This document shows, one piece after another, positions 8,142 through 20,559 of a stretch of DNA of 64,000 nucleotides. Under the pieces are notes generated by a model. It did not search any database and had not been told where the DNA came from. It worked only from the letters and a program-made list of their open reading frames with translations. The DNA is taken from NCBI RefSeq assembly GCF_017114915.1, contig NZ_JAAUOE010000003.1:206621-270620 (forward strand), written 5' to 3'. The position numbers and the translations under genes are program-made. Each line of letters starts with the position of its first letter. Position 1 is the stretch's first letter. This DNA comes from Pseudomonas frederiksbergensis. GTDB taxonomy: Bacteria > Pseudomonadota > Gammaproteobacteria > Pseudomonadales > Pseudomonadaceae.

Positions 8142-9914
8142 ATGGCTAACATTCCAACGATTTCTTTCGACGCCATCATTATTGGCGGCGGCGGTGCCGG
8201 CATGCGCGCAGCGCTGCAACTGGCACAAGGCGGTCACAAGACTGCCGTGATCACCAAGGTTTTCCCGACCCGTTCGCACACTGTGTCGGCCCAGGGCGGC
8301 ATCACCTGCGCCATCGCGTCTGCCGACCCGAACGATGACTGGCGCTGGCACATGTACGATACCGTCAAGGGTTCCGACTACATCGGTGACCAGGACGCTA
8401 TCGAATACATGTGTCAGGAAGGTCCGGCCGCGGTTTTCGAGCTGGACCACATGGGCCTGCCGTTCTCCCGTACCGAGACCGGTCGTATCTACCAGCGTCC
8501 GTTCGGCGGTCAGTCCAAGGACTATGGCAAGGGCGGCCAGGCCGCGCGTACTTGCGCGGCGTCCGACCGTACCGGTCACGCGCTGTTGCACACGCTTTAT
8601 CAGGGCAACCTGAAAGCCGGCACCACATTCCTGAACGAGTACTACGCTGTTGATCTGGTGAAAAACCAGGACGGCGCATTCGTCGGCGTGATTGCCATCT
8701 GCATCGAAACCGGCGAAACCACCTACATCCGCTCGAAAGCCACCGTGCTGGCGACCGGCGGTGCAGGCCGTATCTATGCTTCCACCACCAACGCCCTGAT
8801 CAACACCGGTGACGGCGTTGGCATGGCGCTGCGTGCCGGTGTGCCGGTACAGGACATCGAAATGTGGCAGTTCCACCCGACCGGCATCGCCGGTGCCGGT
8901 GTACTGGTTACAGAAGGTTGCCGTGGTGAAGGTGGTTACCTGATCAACAAGCACGGCGAGCGTTTTATGGAGCGTTATGCTCCGAACGCCAAAGACCTTG
9001 CCGGTCGTGACGTGGTTGCCCGTTCGATGGTTAAGGAAATCATCGCTGGCAACGGTTGCGGTCCGAATGGCGACCACGTGATGCTCAAGCTCGACCACCT
9101 GGGCGAGGAAGTGCTGCACAGCCGTCTGCCAGGCATCTGCGAACTGTCCAAGACGTTCGCACACGTTGACCCGGTTGTTGCTCCGGTTCCGGTTGTTCCG
9201 ACCTGCCACTATATGATGGGCGGCGTTCCGACCAACATTCACGGTCAGGCAATCACCCAGAACGACGAAGGCGTGGACGAAATCATCCCTGGCCTGTTCG
9301 CAGTGGGTGAAGTGGCGTGCGTATCGGTTCACGGCGCCAACCGTCTGGGCGGTAACTCGCTGCTCGACCTGGTGGTATTCGGCCGTGCGGCCGGTCTGCA
9401 CCTGGAGAAAGCGCTGACCGACGGTATCGAATACGACGACGCCACCGACGCCGACATCAATGCGGCCCTGTCGCGCCTGTCCGCTCTGAACGAGCGTACC
9501 GAAGGTGAGGACGTGGCAACCCTGCGTCGCGAGCTGCAAAGCTGCATGCAGAACTACTTCGGTGTGTTCCGTACCGGCGAATACATGCAGAAGGGTATTG
9601 CTCAGCTGGCTGATCTGCGTGGCCGTATCGCCAACGTCAAGATCAACGACAAGAGCCAGGCGTTCAACACCGCGCGTATCGAAGCGCTGGAGCTGCAAAA
9701 CCTGCTGGAAGTGGCTGAAGCTACCGCCATCGCTGCAGAAGTACGCAAAGAGTCCCGCGGCGCTCACGCCCGTGAAGACTTCGAAGACCGTGACGACGAA
9801 AACTGGCTGTGCCACACCCTGTACTTCCCGGGTGAGAAGCGCGTTGCCAAGCGTGCAGTGAACTTCTCGCCGAAGACTGTTCCGACTTTTGAACCTAAGA
9901 TTCGGACTTATTAA
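8142..9914 (+). CDS. sdhA: succinate dehydrogenase flavoprotein subunit SdhA
   Basis: A 590-residue catalytic subunit that oxidises succinate to fumarate, passing electrons to covalent FAD. Visible features are the N-terminal Rossmann motif [11 protein letters not shown], His46 in [10 protein letters not shown] as the covalent FAD site, the substrate segment [20 protein letters not shown], and the C-terminal capping-domain arginines in [11 protein letters not shown]. Length and order match proteobacterial SdhA. It works with SdhB on the cytoplasmic side of the SdhCD anchor. Confidence 0.98.
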   Translation: MANIPTISFDAIIIGGGGAGMRAALQLAQGGHKTAVITKVFPTRSHTVSAQGGITCAIASADPNDDWRWHMYDTVKGSDYIGDQDAIEYMCQEGPAAVFELDHMGLPFSRTETGRIYQRPFGGQSKDYGKGGQAARTCAASDRTGHALLHTLYQGNLKAGTTFLNEYYAVDLVKNQDGAFVGVIAICIETGETTYIRSKATVLATGGAGRIYASTTNALINTGDGVGMALRAGVPVQDIEMWQFHPTGIAGAGVLVTEGCRGEGGYLINKHGERFMERYAPNAKDLAGRDVVARSMVKEIIAGNGCGPNGDHVMLKLDHLGEEVLHSRLPGICELSKTFAHVDPVVAPVPVVPTCHYMMGGVPTNIHGQAITQNDEGVDEIIPGLFAVGEVACVSVHGANRLGGNSLLDLVVFGRAAGLHLEKALTDGIEYDDATDADINAALSRLSALNERTEGEDVATLRRELQSCMQNYFGVFRTGEYMQKGIAQLADLRGRIANVKINDKSQAFNTARIEALELQNLLEVAEATAIAAEVRKESRGAHAREDFEDRDDENWLCHTLYFPGEKRVAKRAVNFSPKTVPTFEPKIRTY

Positions 9915-9925
9915 GGGTGGCCGCC

Positions 9926-10630
9926 ATGTTGCAAGTCAGTGTTTATCGTTACAACCCTGATCAGGACGCTGCGCCGTTCATGCAGGAATTCCAGGTCGAT
10001 ACCGGTGGTAAAGACCTGATGGTGCTGGACGTGCTGGCCCTGATCAAAGAGCAGGACGAAGGTTTCTCCTATCGTCGCTCTTGCCGTGAAGGTGTTTGCG
10101 GTTCCGACGGCATGAATATCAACGGCAAAAACGGTCTGGCGTGCATCACGCCGCTGTCTGCCGTCGTAAAGCGTAACAAGCTGATCGTTCGTCCGCTGCC
10201 AGGTTTGCCGGTAATCCGTGACCTGGTCGTCGATATGAGCATCTTCTACAAGCAATACGAAAAGGTTAAGCCATACCTGCAGAACGACACGCCGGCTCCG
10301 GCCATCGAGCGTCTGCAGTCCCCTGAAGAGCGTGAAAAGCTCGACGGTCTGTACGAGTGCATCCTGTGCGCTTGCTGCTCGACTTCGTGCCCGTCCTTCT
10401 GGTGGAACCCGGACAAGTTCCTGGGCCCGGCTGCTCTGCTGCAAGCGTACCGCTTCCTGGCCGACAGCCGCGACACCAAGACATCCGAGCGTCTGGCTTC
10501 GCTGGATGACCCGTTCAGCGTATTCCGCTGCCGGGGCATCATGAACTGCGTCAACGTTTGTCCGAAAGGCCTGAACCCGACTAAGGCCATCGGTCACATT
10601 CGTAACATGCTGCTGCAAAGCGGCGTGTGA
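9926..10630 (+). CDS. sdhB: succinate dehydrogenase iron-sulfur subunit SdhB
   Basis: A 234-residue electron-transfer subunit of complex II. The N-terminal ferredoxin domain binds a [2Fe-2S] cluster through C53, C58, an Asp at 61 in place of the third Cys (as in E. coli) and C73. The C-terminal domain carries CILCACCSTSCP and CRGIMNCVNVCPKG for the [4Fe-4S] and [3Fe-4S] clusters. I chose ATG at 9926 (AAGGG eight bases upstream) over the in-frame GTG at 9917. A hairpin and 262 bases separate it from sucA. Confidence 0.97.
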   Translation: MLQVSVYRYNPDQDAAPFMQEFQVDTGGKDLMVLDVLALIKEQDEGFSYRRSCREGVCGSDGMNINGKNGLACITPLSAVVKRNKLIVRPLPGLPVIRDLVVDMSIFYKQYEKVKPYLQNDTPAPAIERLQSPEEREKLDGLYECILCACCSTSCPSFWWNPDKFLGPAALLQAYRFLADSRDTKTSERLASLDDPFSVFRCRGIMNCVNVCPKGLNPTKAIGHIRNMLLQSGV

Positions 10631-10670
10631 TTCAGCTGCTGTACCCGTAGGACCGCAATACCCGTAGATG

Positions 10671-10704
10671 CTACGGCGCAGGCTTCAACCGGCGCCGTAG
10701 TTTT
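10671..10704 (+). terminator. weak terminator or attenuator between sdhB and sucA
   Basis: Stem CTACGGCGC (10671-10679) pairs with GCGCCGTAG (10692-10700) around a 12-base loop and is followed by only TTTT. It could lower read-through from sdh into suc rather than end the transcript. Confidence 0.55.
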
Positions 10705-10892
10705 AACCTGAGCAGCAGCCCATAAAGCTGCGGCTCTTATTTTGAAGAAATGAGACAAGCAGGGGCATCCGGGCTGGTACCCGGACTATCAGCGTGATCC
10801 TAAGTGGCTTGTTTTGGTCGCTGCATTCGGACTTCTGCAAGTTTGCTCGGTGTCGACGCCGGTGGTGTTCCCCTAACCGAGGGTGACCAAGC

Positions 10893-13724
10893 ATGCAAGA
10901 AAGCGTGATGCAGCGCATGTGGAACAGCGCCTACCTATCCGGTAGTAACGCTGCCTATGTGGAAGAGCTCTACGAGCTCTACCTGCACGACCCTAACGCT
11001 GTGCCAGAAGAGTGGCGCACCTACTTCCAGAAGTTGCCTGCTGATGGCAACACTGCCACCGATGTTTCGCACTCCACAATTCGCGATCATTTCGTCTTGC
11101 TGGCAAAGAACCAGCGCCGCGCCCAACCGGTTTCCGCCGGCAGCGTGAGCAGTGAGCACGAGAAGAAGCAAGTTGAAGTGCTGCGATTGATCCAGGCCTA
11201 CCGTATGCGTGGCCACCAGGCAGCCCAGCTTGACCCGCTGGGGCTGTGGCAGCGTCCTGCACCTGCAGACCTGTCAATCAATCATTACGGCTTGACCAAT
11301 GCCGATCTTGATACGACCTTCCGTGCCGGCGACCTGTTCATCGGCAAAGAGGAGGCGAGCCTACGCGAAATTCACGAAGCGTTGCAGCAGACATATTGCC
11401 GCACCATCGGCGCTGAATTCACGCACATCACCGATTCCGAGCAGCGCCAGTGGTTCCAGCAGCGTCTGGAGAGCGTGCGCGGCCGTCCGACCTACTCCGC
11501 CGACATCAAGAGCCATCTGCTCGAGCGTGTCACCGCCGGCGAAGGCCTGGAAAAATACCTGGGCACCAAGTACCCGGGCACCAAGCGTTTCGGTCTGGAA
11601 GGCGGCGAGAGCCTGATTCCGATGCTCGACGAGCTGATCCAGCGTTCCGGTTCCTACGGCACGAAGGAAGTCGTGATCGGCATGGCCCACCGTGGTCGTC
11701 TGAACGTACTGGTCAACACCTTCGGTAAAAACCCGCGCGAGCTGTTCGACGAGTTCGAAGGCAAGAAGAAGGTCGAGCTGGGTTCTGGTGACGTTAAATA
11801 TCACCAGGGCTTCTCGTCCAACGTGATGACCACCGGCGGTGAAGTTCACCTGGCCATGGCGTTCAACCCGTCCCACCTGGAAATCGTTTCTCCAGTGGTC
11901 GAGGGTTCGGTTCGTGCTCGTCAGGATCGTCGTAACGACCCTACCGGTGAGAAGGTTCTGCCGATCTCCATCCACGGTGACGCGGCATTTGCCGGTCAGG
12001 GCGTGGTGATGGAAACCTTCCAGATGTCGCAGACCCGCGGTTTCAAGACCGGCGGCACCGTGCACATCGTGATCAACAACCAGGTCGGTTTCACCATCAG
12101 CAACCCGCTGGACTCGCGTTCCACCGAGTACGCCACCGACGTCGCGAAAATGATCCAGGCGCCGATCCTCCATGTAAATGGTGATGATCCGGAAGCCGTA
12201 TTGTTCGTGACCCAGCTGGCCATCGACTACCGCATGCAGTTCAAGCGTGACGTGGTGATCGATCTGGTCTGCTACCGTCGTCGCGGCCACAACGAGGCCG
12301 ACGAGCCAAGCGGTACCCAGCCTCTGATGTATCAGCAGATCACCAAACAGCGCACCACCCGTGAGCTGTATGCCGATCGTCTGACCCAGAGCGGCGTGCT
12401 GGACGCTGAGCGTGTTCAGGCGAAAGTCGATGAATACCGCAACGCGCTGGACAACGGTCTGCACGTAGTAAAAAGCCTGGTCAAAGAGCCGAACAAAGAG
12501 TTGTTCGTGGACTGGCGTCCGTACCTGGGCCACGCCTGGACTGCGCGTCACGACACTCGTTTCGATCTGAAAACCTTGCAGGAACTGTCCGCCAAGCTGC
12601 TGGAAATTCCGGAAGGCTTCGTGGTTCAGCGTCAGGTTGCGAAGATCTACGAAGACCGTCAGAAGATGCAAGCCGGCGGCCTGCCGATCAACTGGGGTTA
12701 CGCCGAAACCATGGCGTACGCGACCCTGGCGTTCGAAGGTCACCCGATCCGCATGACCGGTCAGGACATCGGCCGCGGTACGTTCTCGCACCGTCACGCT
12801 GTTCTGCACAACCAGAAAGATGCCGGCACCTACATCCCGCTGCAGAACCTGTACAAAGGTCAGCCGCGTTTCGATCTGTATGACTCGTTCCTGTCGGAGG
12901 AGGCCGTACTGGCATTCGAATACGGTTACTCGACCACCACGCCGAACGCGCTGGTGATCTGGGAAGCCCAGTTCGGCGACTTCGCCAACGGTGCGCAAGT
13001 GGTGATCGACCAGTTCATCACCAGTGGCGAGCACAAGTGGGGCCGTCTCTGCGGTCTGACCATGCTGCTGCCGCACGGTTATGAAGGTCAGGGCCCTGAG
13101 CACTCCTCAGCACGTCTTGAGCGTTACCTGCAACTGTGCGCCGAGCACAACATTCAGGTGTGCATGCCGACCACCCCGGCCCAGATCTACCACTTGCTGC
13201 GTCGTCAGGTGATTCGCCCGCTGCGCAAGCCATTGGTTGTCCTGACGCCGAAGTCGCTGCTGCGTCACAAGCTGGCCATCTCGACCCTGGAAGATCTGGC
13301 CGAAGGTTCGTTCCAGACCGTTATCCCGGAAATCGATGCCCTGGATCCGAAAAAGGTCGAGCGCATTGTCCTGTGTAGCGGCAAGGTCTACTACGACCTG
13401 CTGGAAAAACGCCGTGCCGAAGGTCGTGACGACATCGCCATCGTGCGTATCGAGCAGCTGTACCCATTCCCTGAGGACGACTTGAACGAAGTCCTGGCTC
13501 CTTACACCAACCTCAAACATATCGTTTGGTGTCAGGAAGAGCCGATGAACCAGGGTGCCTGGTACTGCAGTCAACACCACATGCGTCGCATCGTTGGCAA
13601 TCACGACAAGTCTCTCGTACTCGAGTACGCGGGCCGTGAGGCTTCTGCTGCACCTGCTTGTGGTTACGCATCGATGCACGCTGAGCAGCAGGAACAACTG
13701 CTGCAAGACGCCTTTACTGTTTAA
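10893..13724 (+). CDS. sucA: 2-oxoglutarate dehydrogenase E1 component
   Basis: A 943-residue thiamine-diphosphate enzyme that decarboxylates 2-oxoglutarate and transfers the succinyl group to lipoyl-SucB. It begins with the short E2-binding helix usual for E1o (NSAYLSGSNAAYVEELYELY). The active-site segment GMAHRGRLNVLVN (about 265-277) and the ThDP/Mg region GDAAFAGQGVVMETFQMS are present. Length matches E. coli SucA (933). ATG at 10893 follows GAGGGTG. sucB begins 42 bases downstream. Confidence 0.98.
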   Translation: MQESVMQRMWNSAYLSGSNAAYVEELYELYLHDPNAVPEEWRTYFQKLPADGNTATDVSHSTIRDHFVLLAKNQRRAQPVSAGSVSSEHEKKQVEVLRLIQAYRMRGHQAAQLDPLGLWQRPAPADLSINHYGLTNADLDTTFRAGDLFIGKEEASLREIHEALQQTYCRTIGAEFTHITDSEQRQWFQQRLESVRGRPTYSADIKSHLLERVTAGEGLEKYLGTKYPGTKRFGLEGGESLIPMLDELIQRSGSYGTKEVVIGMAHRGRLNVLVNTFGKNPRELFDEFEGKKKVELGSGDVKYHQGFSSNVMTTGGEVHLAMAFNPSHLEIVSPVVEGSVRARQDRRNDPTGEKVLPISIHGDAAFAGQGVVMETFQMSQTRGFKTGGTVHIVINNQVGFTISNPLDSRSTEYATDVAKMIQAPILHVNGDDPEAVLFVTQLAIDYRMQFKRDVVIDLVCYRRRGHNEADEPSGTQPLMYQQITKQRTTRELYADRLTQSGVLDAERVQAKVDEYRNALDNGLHVVKSLVKEPNKELFVDWRPYLGHAWTARHDTRFDLKTLQELSAKLLEIPEGFVVQRQVAKIYEDRQKMQAGGLPINWGYAETMAYATLAFEGHPIRMTGQDIGRGTFSHRHAVLHNQKDAGTYIPLQNLYKGQPRFDLYDSFLSEEAVLAFEYGYSTTTPNALVIWEAQFGDFANGAQVVIDQFITSGEHKWGRLCGLTMLLPHGYEGQGPEHSSARLERYLQLCAEHNIQVCMPTTPAQIYHLLRRQVIRPLRKPLVVLTPKSLLRHKLAISTLEDLAEGSFQTVIPEIDALDPKKVERIVLCSGKVYYDLLEKRRAEGRDDIAIVRIEQLYPFPEDDLNEVLAPYTNLKHIVWCQEEPMNQGAWYCSQHHMRRIVGNHDKSLVLEYAGREASAAPACGYASMHAEQQEQLLQDAFTV

Positions 13725-13766
13725 CGCCTTCGCGCACCTGAAACCGAATTTAAGGAACCACAGATA

Positions 13767-14984
13767 ATGGCTATCGAGATCAAAGCCCCCACTTTCCCGG
13801 AATCGGTTGCCGATGGCACCGTTGCCACCTGGCACAAAAAACCGGGCGACGCCGTCAAGCGTGACGAACTGATCGTCGACATTGAAACCGACAAAGTCGT
13901 ACTGGAAGTTCTGGCTACCGCTGACGGCGTGCTGGGCGCTATCGTCAAGAACGAAGGCGACACCGTTCTGTCCGACGAAGTTCTGGGCTCCATCGGTGAG
14001 GGCGGTGCTGCCGCCGCTCCAGCCGCTGCCGCTGCTCCTGCCGCCGCTGCCGCTGCTCCTGCCGAAGCGGGCGAAGAAGATCCTGTTGCTGCACCGGCTG
14101 CTCGCAAGCTGGCTGAAGAAAACGGCATCAACATCGCTTCCGTTGCCGGCACTGGCAAAGGCGGTCGTGTGACCAAGGAAGACGTGGTAGCCGCTGTTAC
14201 CGCCAAGAAAGCCGCTCCGGCTGCCGCGCCTGCCAAGCCTGCCGCACCGGCTGCTTCGGCTCCGGTATTCGCTGCTGGCGAGCGCGTGGAAAAACGCGTT
14301 CCGATGACCCGTCTGCGCGCCAAGGTTGCCGAGCGTCTGGTTGAAGCTCAATCGAACATGGCCATGCTGACCACGTTCAACGAAGTCGACATGACCGAAG
14401 TCATGGCACTGCGTTCGAAGTACAAGGACCTGTTCGAGAAGTCCCACAATGGCGTGCGCCTGGGCTTCATGTCGTTCTTCGTGAAAGCGGCCACCGAAGC
14501 GCTGAAACGCTTCCCGGCTGTCAACGCGTCGATCGACGGTGCCGACATCGTTTACCACGGCTACGCCGACGTTGGTGTGGCTGTTTCCAGCGATCGCGGT
14601 CTGGTTGTACCGGTTCTGCGTAACGCCGAACTGATGAGCCTGGCTGAAATCGAAGGCGGCATCGCTACCTTCGGCAAGAAAGCCCGTGACGGCAAACTGT
14701 CGATGGAAGAAATGACCGGCGGCACCTTCACCATCACCAACGGCGGTACTTTCGGTTCGATGATGTCGACGCCGATCGTCAACCCGCCGCAGGCCGCGAT
14801 TCTGGGTATGCACAACATCATCCAGCGTCCTATGGCGATCAACGGTCAGGTGGTTATCCGTCCGATGATGTACCTGGCGCTGTCCTACGATCACCGTCTG
14901 ATCGATGGCAAAGAAGCTGTGACCTTCCTGGTGACCATCAAGAACCTGCTGGAAGACCCGGCTCGTTTGCTGCTGGATATCTAA
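13767..14984 (+). CDS. sucB: dihydrolipoyllysine succinyltransferase E2 component
   Basis: A 405-residue core of the 2-oxoglutarate dehydrogenase complex. The layout is one lipoyl domain (residues 2-75, lipoyl-Lys43 in [11 protein letters not shown]), a long Ala/Pro linker (about 78-103), a peripheral-subunit-binding domain (about 108-142, [20 protein letters not shown]), a second Ala/Pro linker, and the catalytic domain ending with [12 protein letters not shown], whose His and Asp are catalytic. AAGGAACC precedes the ATG. A single lipoyl domain and 405 residues match E. coli SucB. Confidence 0.98.
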   Translation: MAIEIKAPTFPESVADGTVATWHKKPGDAVKRDELIVDIETDKVVLEVLATADGVLGAIVKNEGDTVLSDEVLGSIGEGGAAAAPAAAAAPAAAAAAPAEAGEEDPVAAPAARKLAEENGINIASVAGTGKGGRVTKEDVVAAVTAKKAAPAAAPAKPAAPAASAPVFAAGERVEKRVPMTRLRAKVAERLVEAQSNMAMLTTFNEVDMTEVMALRSKYKDLFEKSHNGVRLGFMSFFVKAATEALKRFPAVNASIDGADIVYHGYADVGVAVSSDRGLVVPVLRNAELMSLAEIEGGIATFGKKARDGKLSMEEMTGGTFTITNGGTFGSMMSTPIVNPPQAAILGMHNIIQRPMAINGQVVIRPMMYLALSYDHRLIDGKEAVTFLVTIKNLLEDPARLLLDI

Positions 14985-14989
14985 AGAGA

Positions 14990-15067
14990 AGCTGCAAGCT
15001 GCCAGTTGCAAGCCTCAAGCGCAAAGCGTGCGAATGGGCTTCAACTTGCAGCTCGCGGCTTGAAGCT
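14990..15067. repeat. inverted repeat of the AGCTGCAAGC family
   Basis: Imperfect 23-base arms (14990-15012 and 15045-15067, about 19 of 23 paired) rich in GCTGCAAGC and GCTTGAAGC words. This is a recurrent Pseudomonas intergenic repeat type. It lies inside the suc operon between sucB and lpd, where its transcript would fold into a long hairpin and could set the relative amounts of E2 and E3. Confidence 0.75.
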
Positions 15068-15076
15068 TGCTGCTAA

Positions 15077-16528
<1,452 letters not shown>

Positions 16529-16727
16529 GCGGATAATAAGAAACCACGGCGGCACGGCCCGTCGTGAGCCTTGCATGCAAGACTCACCGCGGAATGTCCG
16601 CTGGACGCAGTCTTGCGTAGCTGCACCGGGTACCCGGAAAGGTTACGCAAGCAGCAGTCACAGGTGGTGCGGCACTTGAATGAGTGCAGCACCGAATGCG
16701 CAGTACCTAACGAAGACGGTAATAAGC

Positions 16728-17894
16728 ATGAATCTTCACGAGTATCAGGGTAAGCAGCTGTTCGCTGAGTACGGCCTGCCAGTATCCACCGGTTACGCGG
16801 TAGACACCCCGGAAGCAGCAGCAGAAGCTTGCGACAAAATCGGCGGCAGCGAGTGGGTTGTCAAAGCCCAGGTTCACGCCGGTGGTCGCGGTAAAGCGGG
16901 CGGCGTAAAGCTGGTTCGCAGCAAAGAAGACGCCAAAGCCTTCGCACAGCAGTGGCTGGGCAAGCGTCTGGTGACTTACCAGACTGACGCCAACGGTCAG
17001 CCAGTCACCAAGATCCTGGTTGAATCGTGCACTGATATCGCTAAAGAGCTGTACCTGGGCGCTGTCGTTGACCGTTCGAGCCGTCGCATCGTGTTCATGG
17101 CTTCCACCGAAGGTGGCGTGGACATCGAGAAAATCGCTCACGACACTCCAGAAAAAATTCTGAAAGCCACTATCGATCCACTGGTTGGCGCTCAGCCATT
17201 CCAGGGTCGCGAGCTGGCATTCCAGCTGGGTCTGGAAGGCAAGCAAGTTGCTCAGTTCGCCAAGATCTTCGTAGGTCTGGCCAAACTGTTCAAGGATCAC
17301 GACCTGGCTCTGCTGGAAGTGAACCCGCTGGTGATCAAGGCTGACGGCGATCTGCACTGCCTGGACGCCAAGATCAACATCGACGCCAACGCCATGTACC
17401 GTCAGCCTAAGCTGAAGACTTTCCACGATCCGTCGCAAGACGATCCGCGCGAAGCGCACGCTGCCAAGTTCGAACTGAACTACGTAGCGCTGGAAGGCAA
17501 CATCGGTTGCATGGTCAACGGTGCTGGCCTGGCCATGGGTACCATGGACATCGTCAACCTGCATGGCGGCAAACCAGCCAACTTCCTCGACGTGGGCGGC
17601 GGTGCTACCAAAGAACGCGTGACCGAAGCGTTCAAGATCATCCTGTCCGACACTAACGTCGCTGCAGTACTGGTCAACATCTTCGGCGGCATCGTTCGTT
17701 GCGACATGATTGCCGAAGGCATCATCGGTGCGGTGAAAGAAGTCGGCGTGAAAATCCCGGTTGTTGTTCGCCTTGAAGGCAACAACGCTGAGCTGGGCGC
17801 TAAAGTACTGGCAGAAAGCGGTTTGAACATCATCGCTGCTACCAGCCTGACCGACGCTGCTCAACAAGTTGTCAAAGCTGCGGAGGGCAAATAA
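16728..17894 (+). CDS. sucC: succinyl-CoA synthetase beta subunit (ADP-forming)
   Basis: A 388-residue subunit making ATP from succinyl-CoA. It begins [20 protein letters not shown], the canonical SucC start, which fixes the ATG at 16728 although the frame is open further upstream. The ATP-grasp region includes [11 protein letters not shown], and the C-terminal CoA-ligase domain has [11 protein letters not shown]. Exactly 388 residues is the E. coli length. Its stop overlaps the sucD ATG by one base (TAATG). The 199 bases between lpd and sucC show no strong terminator. Confidence 0.98.
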   Translation: MNLHEYQGKQLFAEYGLPVSTGYAVDTPEAAAEACDKIGGSEWVVKAQVHAGGRGKAGGVKLVRSKEDAKAFAQQWLGKRLVTYQTDANGQPVTKILVESCTDIAKELYLGAVVDRSSRRIVFMASTEGGVDIEKIAHDTPEKILKATIDPLVGAQPFQGRELAFQLGLEGKQVAQFAKIFVGLAKLFKDHDLALLEVNPLVIKADGDLHCLDAKINIDANAMYRQPKLKTFHDPSQDDPREAHAAKFELNYVALEGNIGCMVNGAGLAMGTMDIVNLHGGKPANFLDVGGGATKERVTEAFKIILSDTNVAAVLVNIFGGIVRCDMIAEGIIGAVKEVGVKIPVVVRLEGNNAELGAKVLAESGLNIIAATSLTDAAQQVVKAAEGK

Positions 17895-18775
17895 TGAGCG
17901 TCCTGATCAATAAAGACACCAAAGTTATCTGCCAGGGTATTACCGGTTCGCAAGGTAGTTTCCACACCCAGCAAGCCATTGAGTACGGCACCCAGATGGT
18001 TGGCGGCGTAACTCCAGGCAAAGGCGGCACCGAGCACCTGGGCCTGCCAGTGTTCAACACCGTGAAAGACGCTGTAGCTGCCACTGGCGCCACCGCCAGC
18101 GTGATCTACGTTCCAGCTCCTTTCTGCAAGGACTCGATCCTTGAAGCTGCTTTCGGCGGCATCAAGCTGATCGTTTGCATCACCGAAGGCATTCCTACCC
18201 TGGACATGCTGGACGCTAAAGTTAAGTGCGACGAGCTGGGCGTAGTCCTGATCGGTCCTAACTGCCCAGGCGTGATCACTCCAGGCGAATGCAAGATCGG
18301 CATCATGCCAGGTCACATTCACTTGCCAGGCAAGGTCGGTATCGTTTCCCGTTCCGGCACCCTGACCTACGAAGCTGTGAAGCAAACTACTGACGCCGGT
18401 TTCGGTCAGTCGACTTGCGTCGGCATCGGTGGTGACCCGATCCCGGGTTCGAACTTCATCGACATCCTGAAGCTGTTCCAGGAAGACCCGAAGACCGAAG
18501 CGATCGTGATGATCGGCGAGATCGGCGGTTCGGCTGAAGAAGAAGCGGCTGCCTACATCAAGGCACACGTGACCAAGCCGGTTGTTTCCTACATCGCTGG
18601 TGTGACTGCTCCTCCGGGCAAGCGCATGGGCCATGCTGGCGCAATCATCTCTGGCGGCAAAGGCACTGCAGACGAGAAATTCGCTGCTCTGCAAGACGCA
18701 GGCGTGAAAACCGTGCGTTCGCTGGCAGACATCGGCAAGGCCCTGGCCGAGCTGACCGGTTGGGCCGTCAAGTAA
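17894..18775 (+). CDS. sucD: succinyl-CoA synthetase alpha subunit
   Basis: A 293-residue subunit that binds CoA and carries the phosphohistidine. The CoA-binding Rossmann segment is near [14 protein letters not shown], and the phospho-acceptor His247 lies in [17 protein letters not shown]. It pairs with SucC as an alpha2beta2 tetramer. It is the last gene of the cluster, ended by a terminator 30 bases downstream. Confidence 0.98.
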   Translation: MSVLINKDTKVICQGITGSQGSFHTQQAIEYGTQMVGGVTPGKGGTEHLGLPVFNTVKDAVAATGATASVIYVPAPFCKDSILEAAFGGIKLIVCITEGIPTLDMLDAKVKCDELGVVLIGPNCPGVITPGECKIGIMPGHIHLPGKVGIVSRSGTLTYEAVKQTTDAGFGQSTCVGIGGDPIPGSNFIDILKLFQEDPKTEAIVMIGEIGGSAEEEAAAYIKAHVTKPVVSYIAGVTAPPGKRMGHAGAIISGGKGTADEKFAALQDAGVKTVRSLADIGKALAELTGWAVK

Positions 18776-18805
18776 GCCTCGCGCTTAACTGACGCTCCAC
18801 CCAAC

Positions 18806-18832
18806 AAAGGCCACCTTCGGGTGGCCTTTGTC
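18806..18832 (+). terminator. rho-independent terminator of the suc operon
   Basis: Stem AAAGGCCACC / GGTGGCCTTT with a TTCG-type tetraloop, then TGTCATTT. It closes the sdh-suc block. Confidence 0.92.
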
Positions 18833-18864
18833 ATTTGTGCGATCAAGGAAAATTAGATATGTAA

Positions 18865-18886
18865 ACGCGACATTGAAATGTCGCGT
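18865..18886. promoter_or_regulatory. perfect palindrome upstream of brnQ, candidate operator
   Basis: Two perfect 10-base arms (ACGCGACATT and AATGTCGCGT) around GA, about 190 bases before the brnQ ATG. No T tract follows, so a protein-binding site is more likely than a terminator. The binding protein is unknown. The rest of the ~300-base gap holds the suc terminator and no supported gene. Confidence 0.45.
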
Positions 18887-19076
18887 ATCGGATAGTTCGC
18901 CCTGTAATAGTGCGTTTGTCGTGCAGATTCGTTAGGCTAGCCGCCATTTTTGCGTCCGCGGCCCACAAGGCAGCGACGCGCTAAACGGGTCAGTCCTATA
19001 CGGATCGACAGCATTTCCCTCACCCATAAGGGAAATCCCTCTCTAAATTCCGATTCAGTAGTGTGGTATTTCCTTA

Positions 19077-20390
19077 ATGAAAGTGTTGAAAGGCCAGGAC
19101 ATCCTGGCACTGGGTTTTATGACGTTTGCCCTGTTCGTCGGGGCCGGCAATATCATTTTCCCGCCTATCGTCGGTTTGCAGTCCGGGCCTAATGTCTGGA
19201 TGGCGGCGCTGGGTTTCCTGATCACCGCGGTCGGTCTGCCGGTGATCACCGTTGTTGCCCTGGCCAAGGTCGGTGGGGCAATGGACGCCTTGAGCAGCCC
19301 GATCGGTAAAATCGCCGGTGGCCTGCTGGCAGCCGCGTGCTACCTCGCTGTCGGCCCGCTGTTCGCGACGCCGCGCACCGCGACCGTGTCGTTCGAAGTC
19401 GGTCTGGCGCCGCTGACCGGCGAGAGCCCGTTGGCGCTGTTTCTCTATAGCTCGGTGTACTTTCTGGTGGTGTTCTTCATCTCGCTCTATCCGGGCCGTC
19501 TGCTGGACACCGTAGGACGTTTCCTCGCACCGCTGAAGATCATCGCCCTGGCCGTTCTCGGCATCGCAGCGTTCGCATTGCCGGCCGGCGATATCGGCGT
19601 GGCCACCCCTGAATACGTGGCTGCACCGTTCTCCCAAGGCTTCATCAATGGCTACCTGACCATGGATACCCTGGGCGCGCTGGTATTCGGCATTGTCATC
19701 GTCAACGCGATCCGCTCCCGCGGCGTGGAATCGCCGGCGTTGATCACCCGTTACGCGATCATCGCCGGGCTGATTGCCGGCGTGGGTCTGGCGCTGGTTT
19801 ACGTCAGCCTGTTCCGTCTCGGTTCGGGCAGCCATGAAGTGGCCGCCGGTGCCACCAACGGCGCGGCGGTATTGCACGCCTACGTGCAGCACACCTTCGG
19901 TTCCCTGGGCAGCGGTTTTCTCGCGGTGCTGATCTCCCTGGCCTGCCTGGTGACAGCGGTCGGTCTGACGTGCGCCTGTGCCGAATACTTCAGCCGTGTA
20001 CTGCCACTGTCCTACAAGACCCTGGTGATCATCCTGGCCGCGTTCTCCCTGCTGGTGTCCAACCTGGGCCTGACCAAGCTGATCGCGTTCTCGATCCCGG
20101 TGCTGACCGCGATCTACCCGCCGTGCATCGCTCTGGTGGCCCTGAGCTTCTGCAAGGACTTCTGGCATGAACAGGGTCGCATCGTCGGTCCGGTGATGCT
20201 GGTGTCGTTCATCTTCGGCATGATCGACGCGCTCAAGGGTGCCGGTCTGGCGGACTGGATGCCGACTCAACTGGCTCACCTGCCGCTGAGCGAGCAGGGC
20301 CTGGCGTGGCTGGTGCCGTCGGTCATGACCCTGGCGGTTGCCGTGGTCTGCGATCGTTTGCTGGGCAAGCGCGAAGAAGTGCTGGCTTAA
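19077..20390 (+). CDS. brnQ: branched-chain amino acid:cation symporter (LIVCS family)
   Basis: A 437-residue inner-membrane carrier with about 12 hydrophobic segments, importing leucine, isoleucine and valine with Na+ or H+. It begins [20 protein letters not shown] followed by [10 protein letters not shown], the hallmark of BrnQ/BraB. In P. aeruginosa the homologue braB also lies just after the suc cluster, so the context agrees. The Shine-Dalgarno before the ATG is weak (TTTCCTTA). It is monocistronic, with a terminator 47 bases after the stop. Confidence 0.95.
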   Translation: MKVLKGQDILALGFMTFALFVGAGNIIFPPIVGLQSGPNVWMAALGFLITAVGLPVITVVALAKVGGAMDALSSPIGKIAGGLLAAACYLAVGPLFATPRTATVSFEVGLAPLTGESPLALFLYSSVYFLVVFFISLYPGRLLDTVGRFLAPLKIIALAVLGIAAFALPAGDIGVATPEYVAAPFSQGFINGYLTMDTLGALVFGIVIVNAIRSRGVESPALITRYAIIAGLIAGVGLALVYVSLFRLGSGSHEVAAGATNGAAVLHAYVQHTFGSLGSGFLAVLISLACLVTAVGLTCACAEYFSRVLPLSYKTLVIILAAFSLLVSNLGLTKLIAFSIPVLTAIYPPCIALVALSFCKDFWHEQGRIVGPVMLVSFIFGMIDALKGAGLADWMPTQLAHLPLSEQGLAWLVPSVMTLAVAVVCDRLLGKREEVLA

Positions 20391-20436
20391 GCCGCTTCAT
20401 CGCCCGCCACAAGCGGGCTTTGGGCTGCAAATGGAA

Positions 20437-20469
20437 ATGCCCCGTATCAATCGATACGGGGCATTTTTT
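20437..20469 (+). terminator. rho-independent terminator of brnQ
   Basis: Twelve-base stem ATGCCCCGTATC / GATACGGGGCAT with a short loop, followed by TTTTTT. Confidence 0.95.
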
Positions 20470-20559
20470 ATGGATGCGGTGCAGTGTCTTTTTCCTTGGG
20501 CTAACGTCGAAGCACTATCCACAGGGTTTCATCATTGCTTCCATATCACAGGGACCTGC

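Noticed and set aside
7638..9815. 725-codon open frame on the minus strand opposite sdhC-sdhD-sdhA
   Set aside because: Shadow of strongly biased GC-rich codons; the plus strand carries unmistakable sdh genes, and the frame has no recognisable domain or ribosome-binding site.
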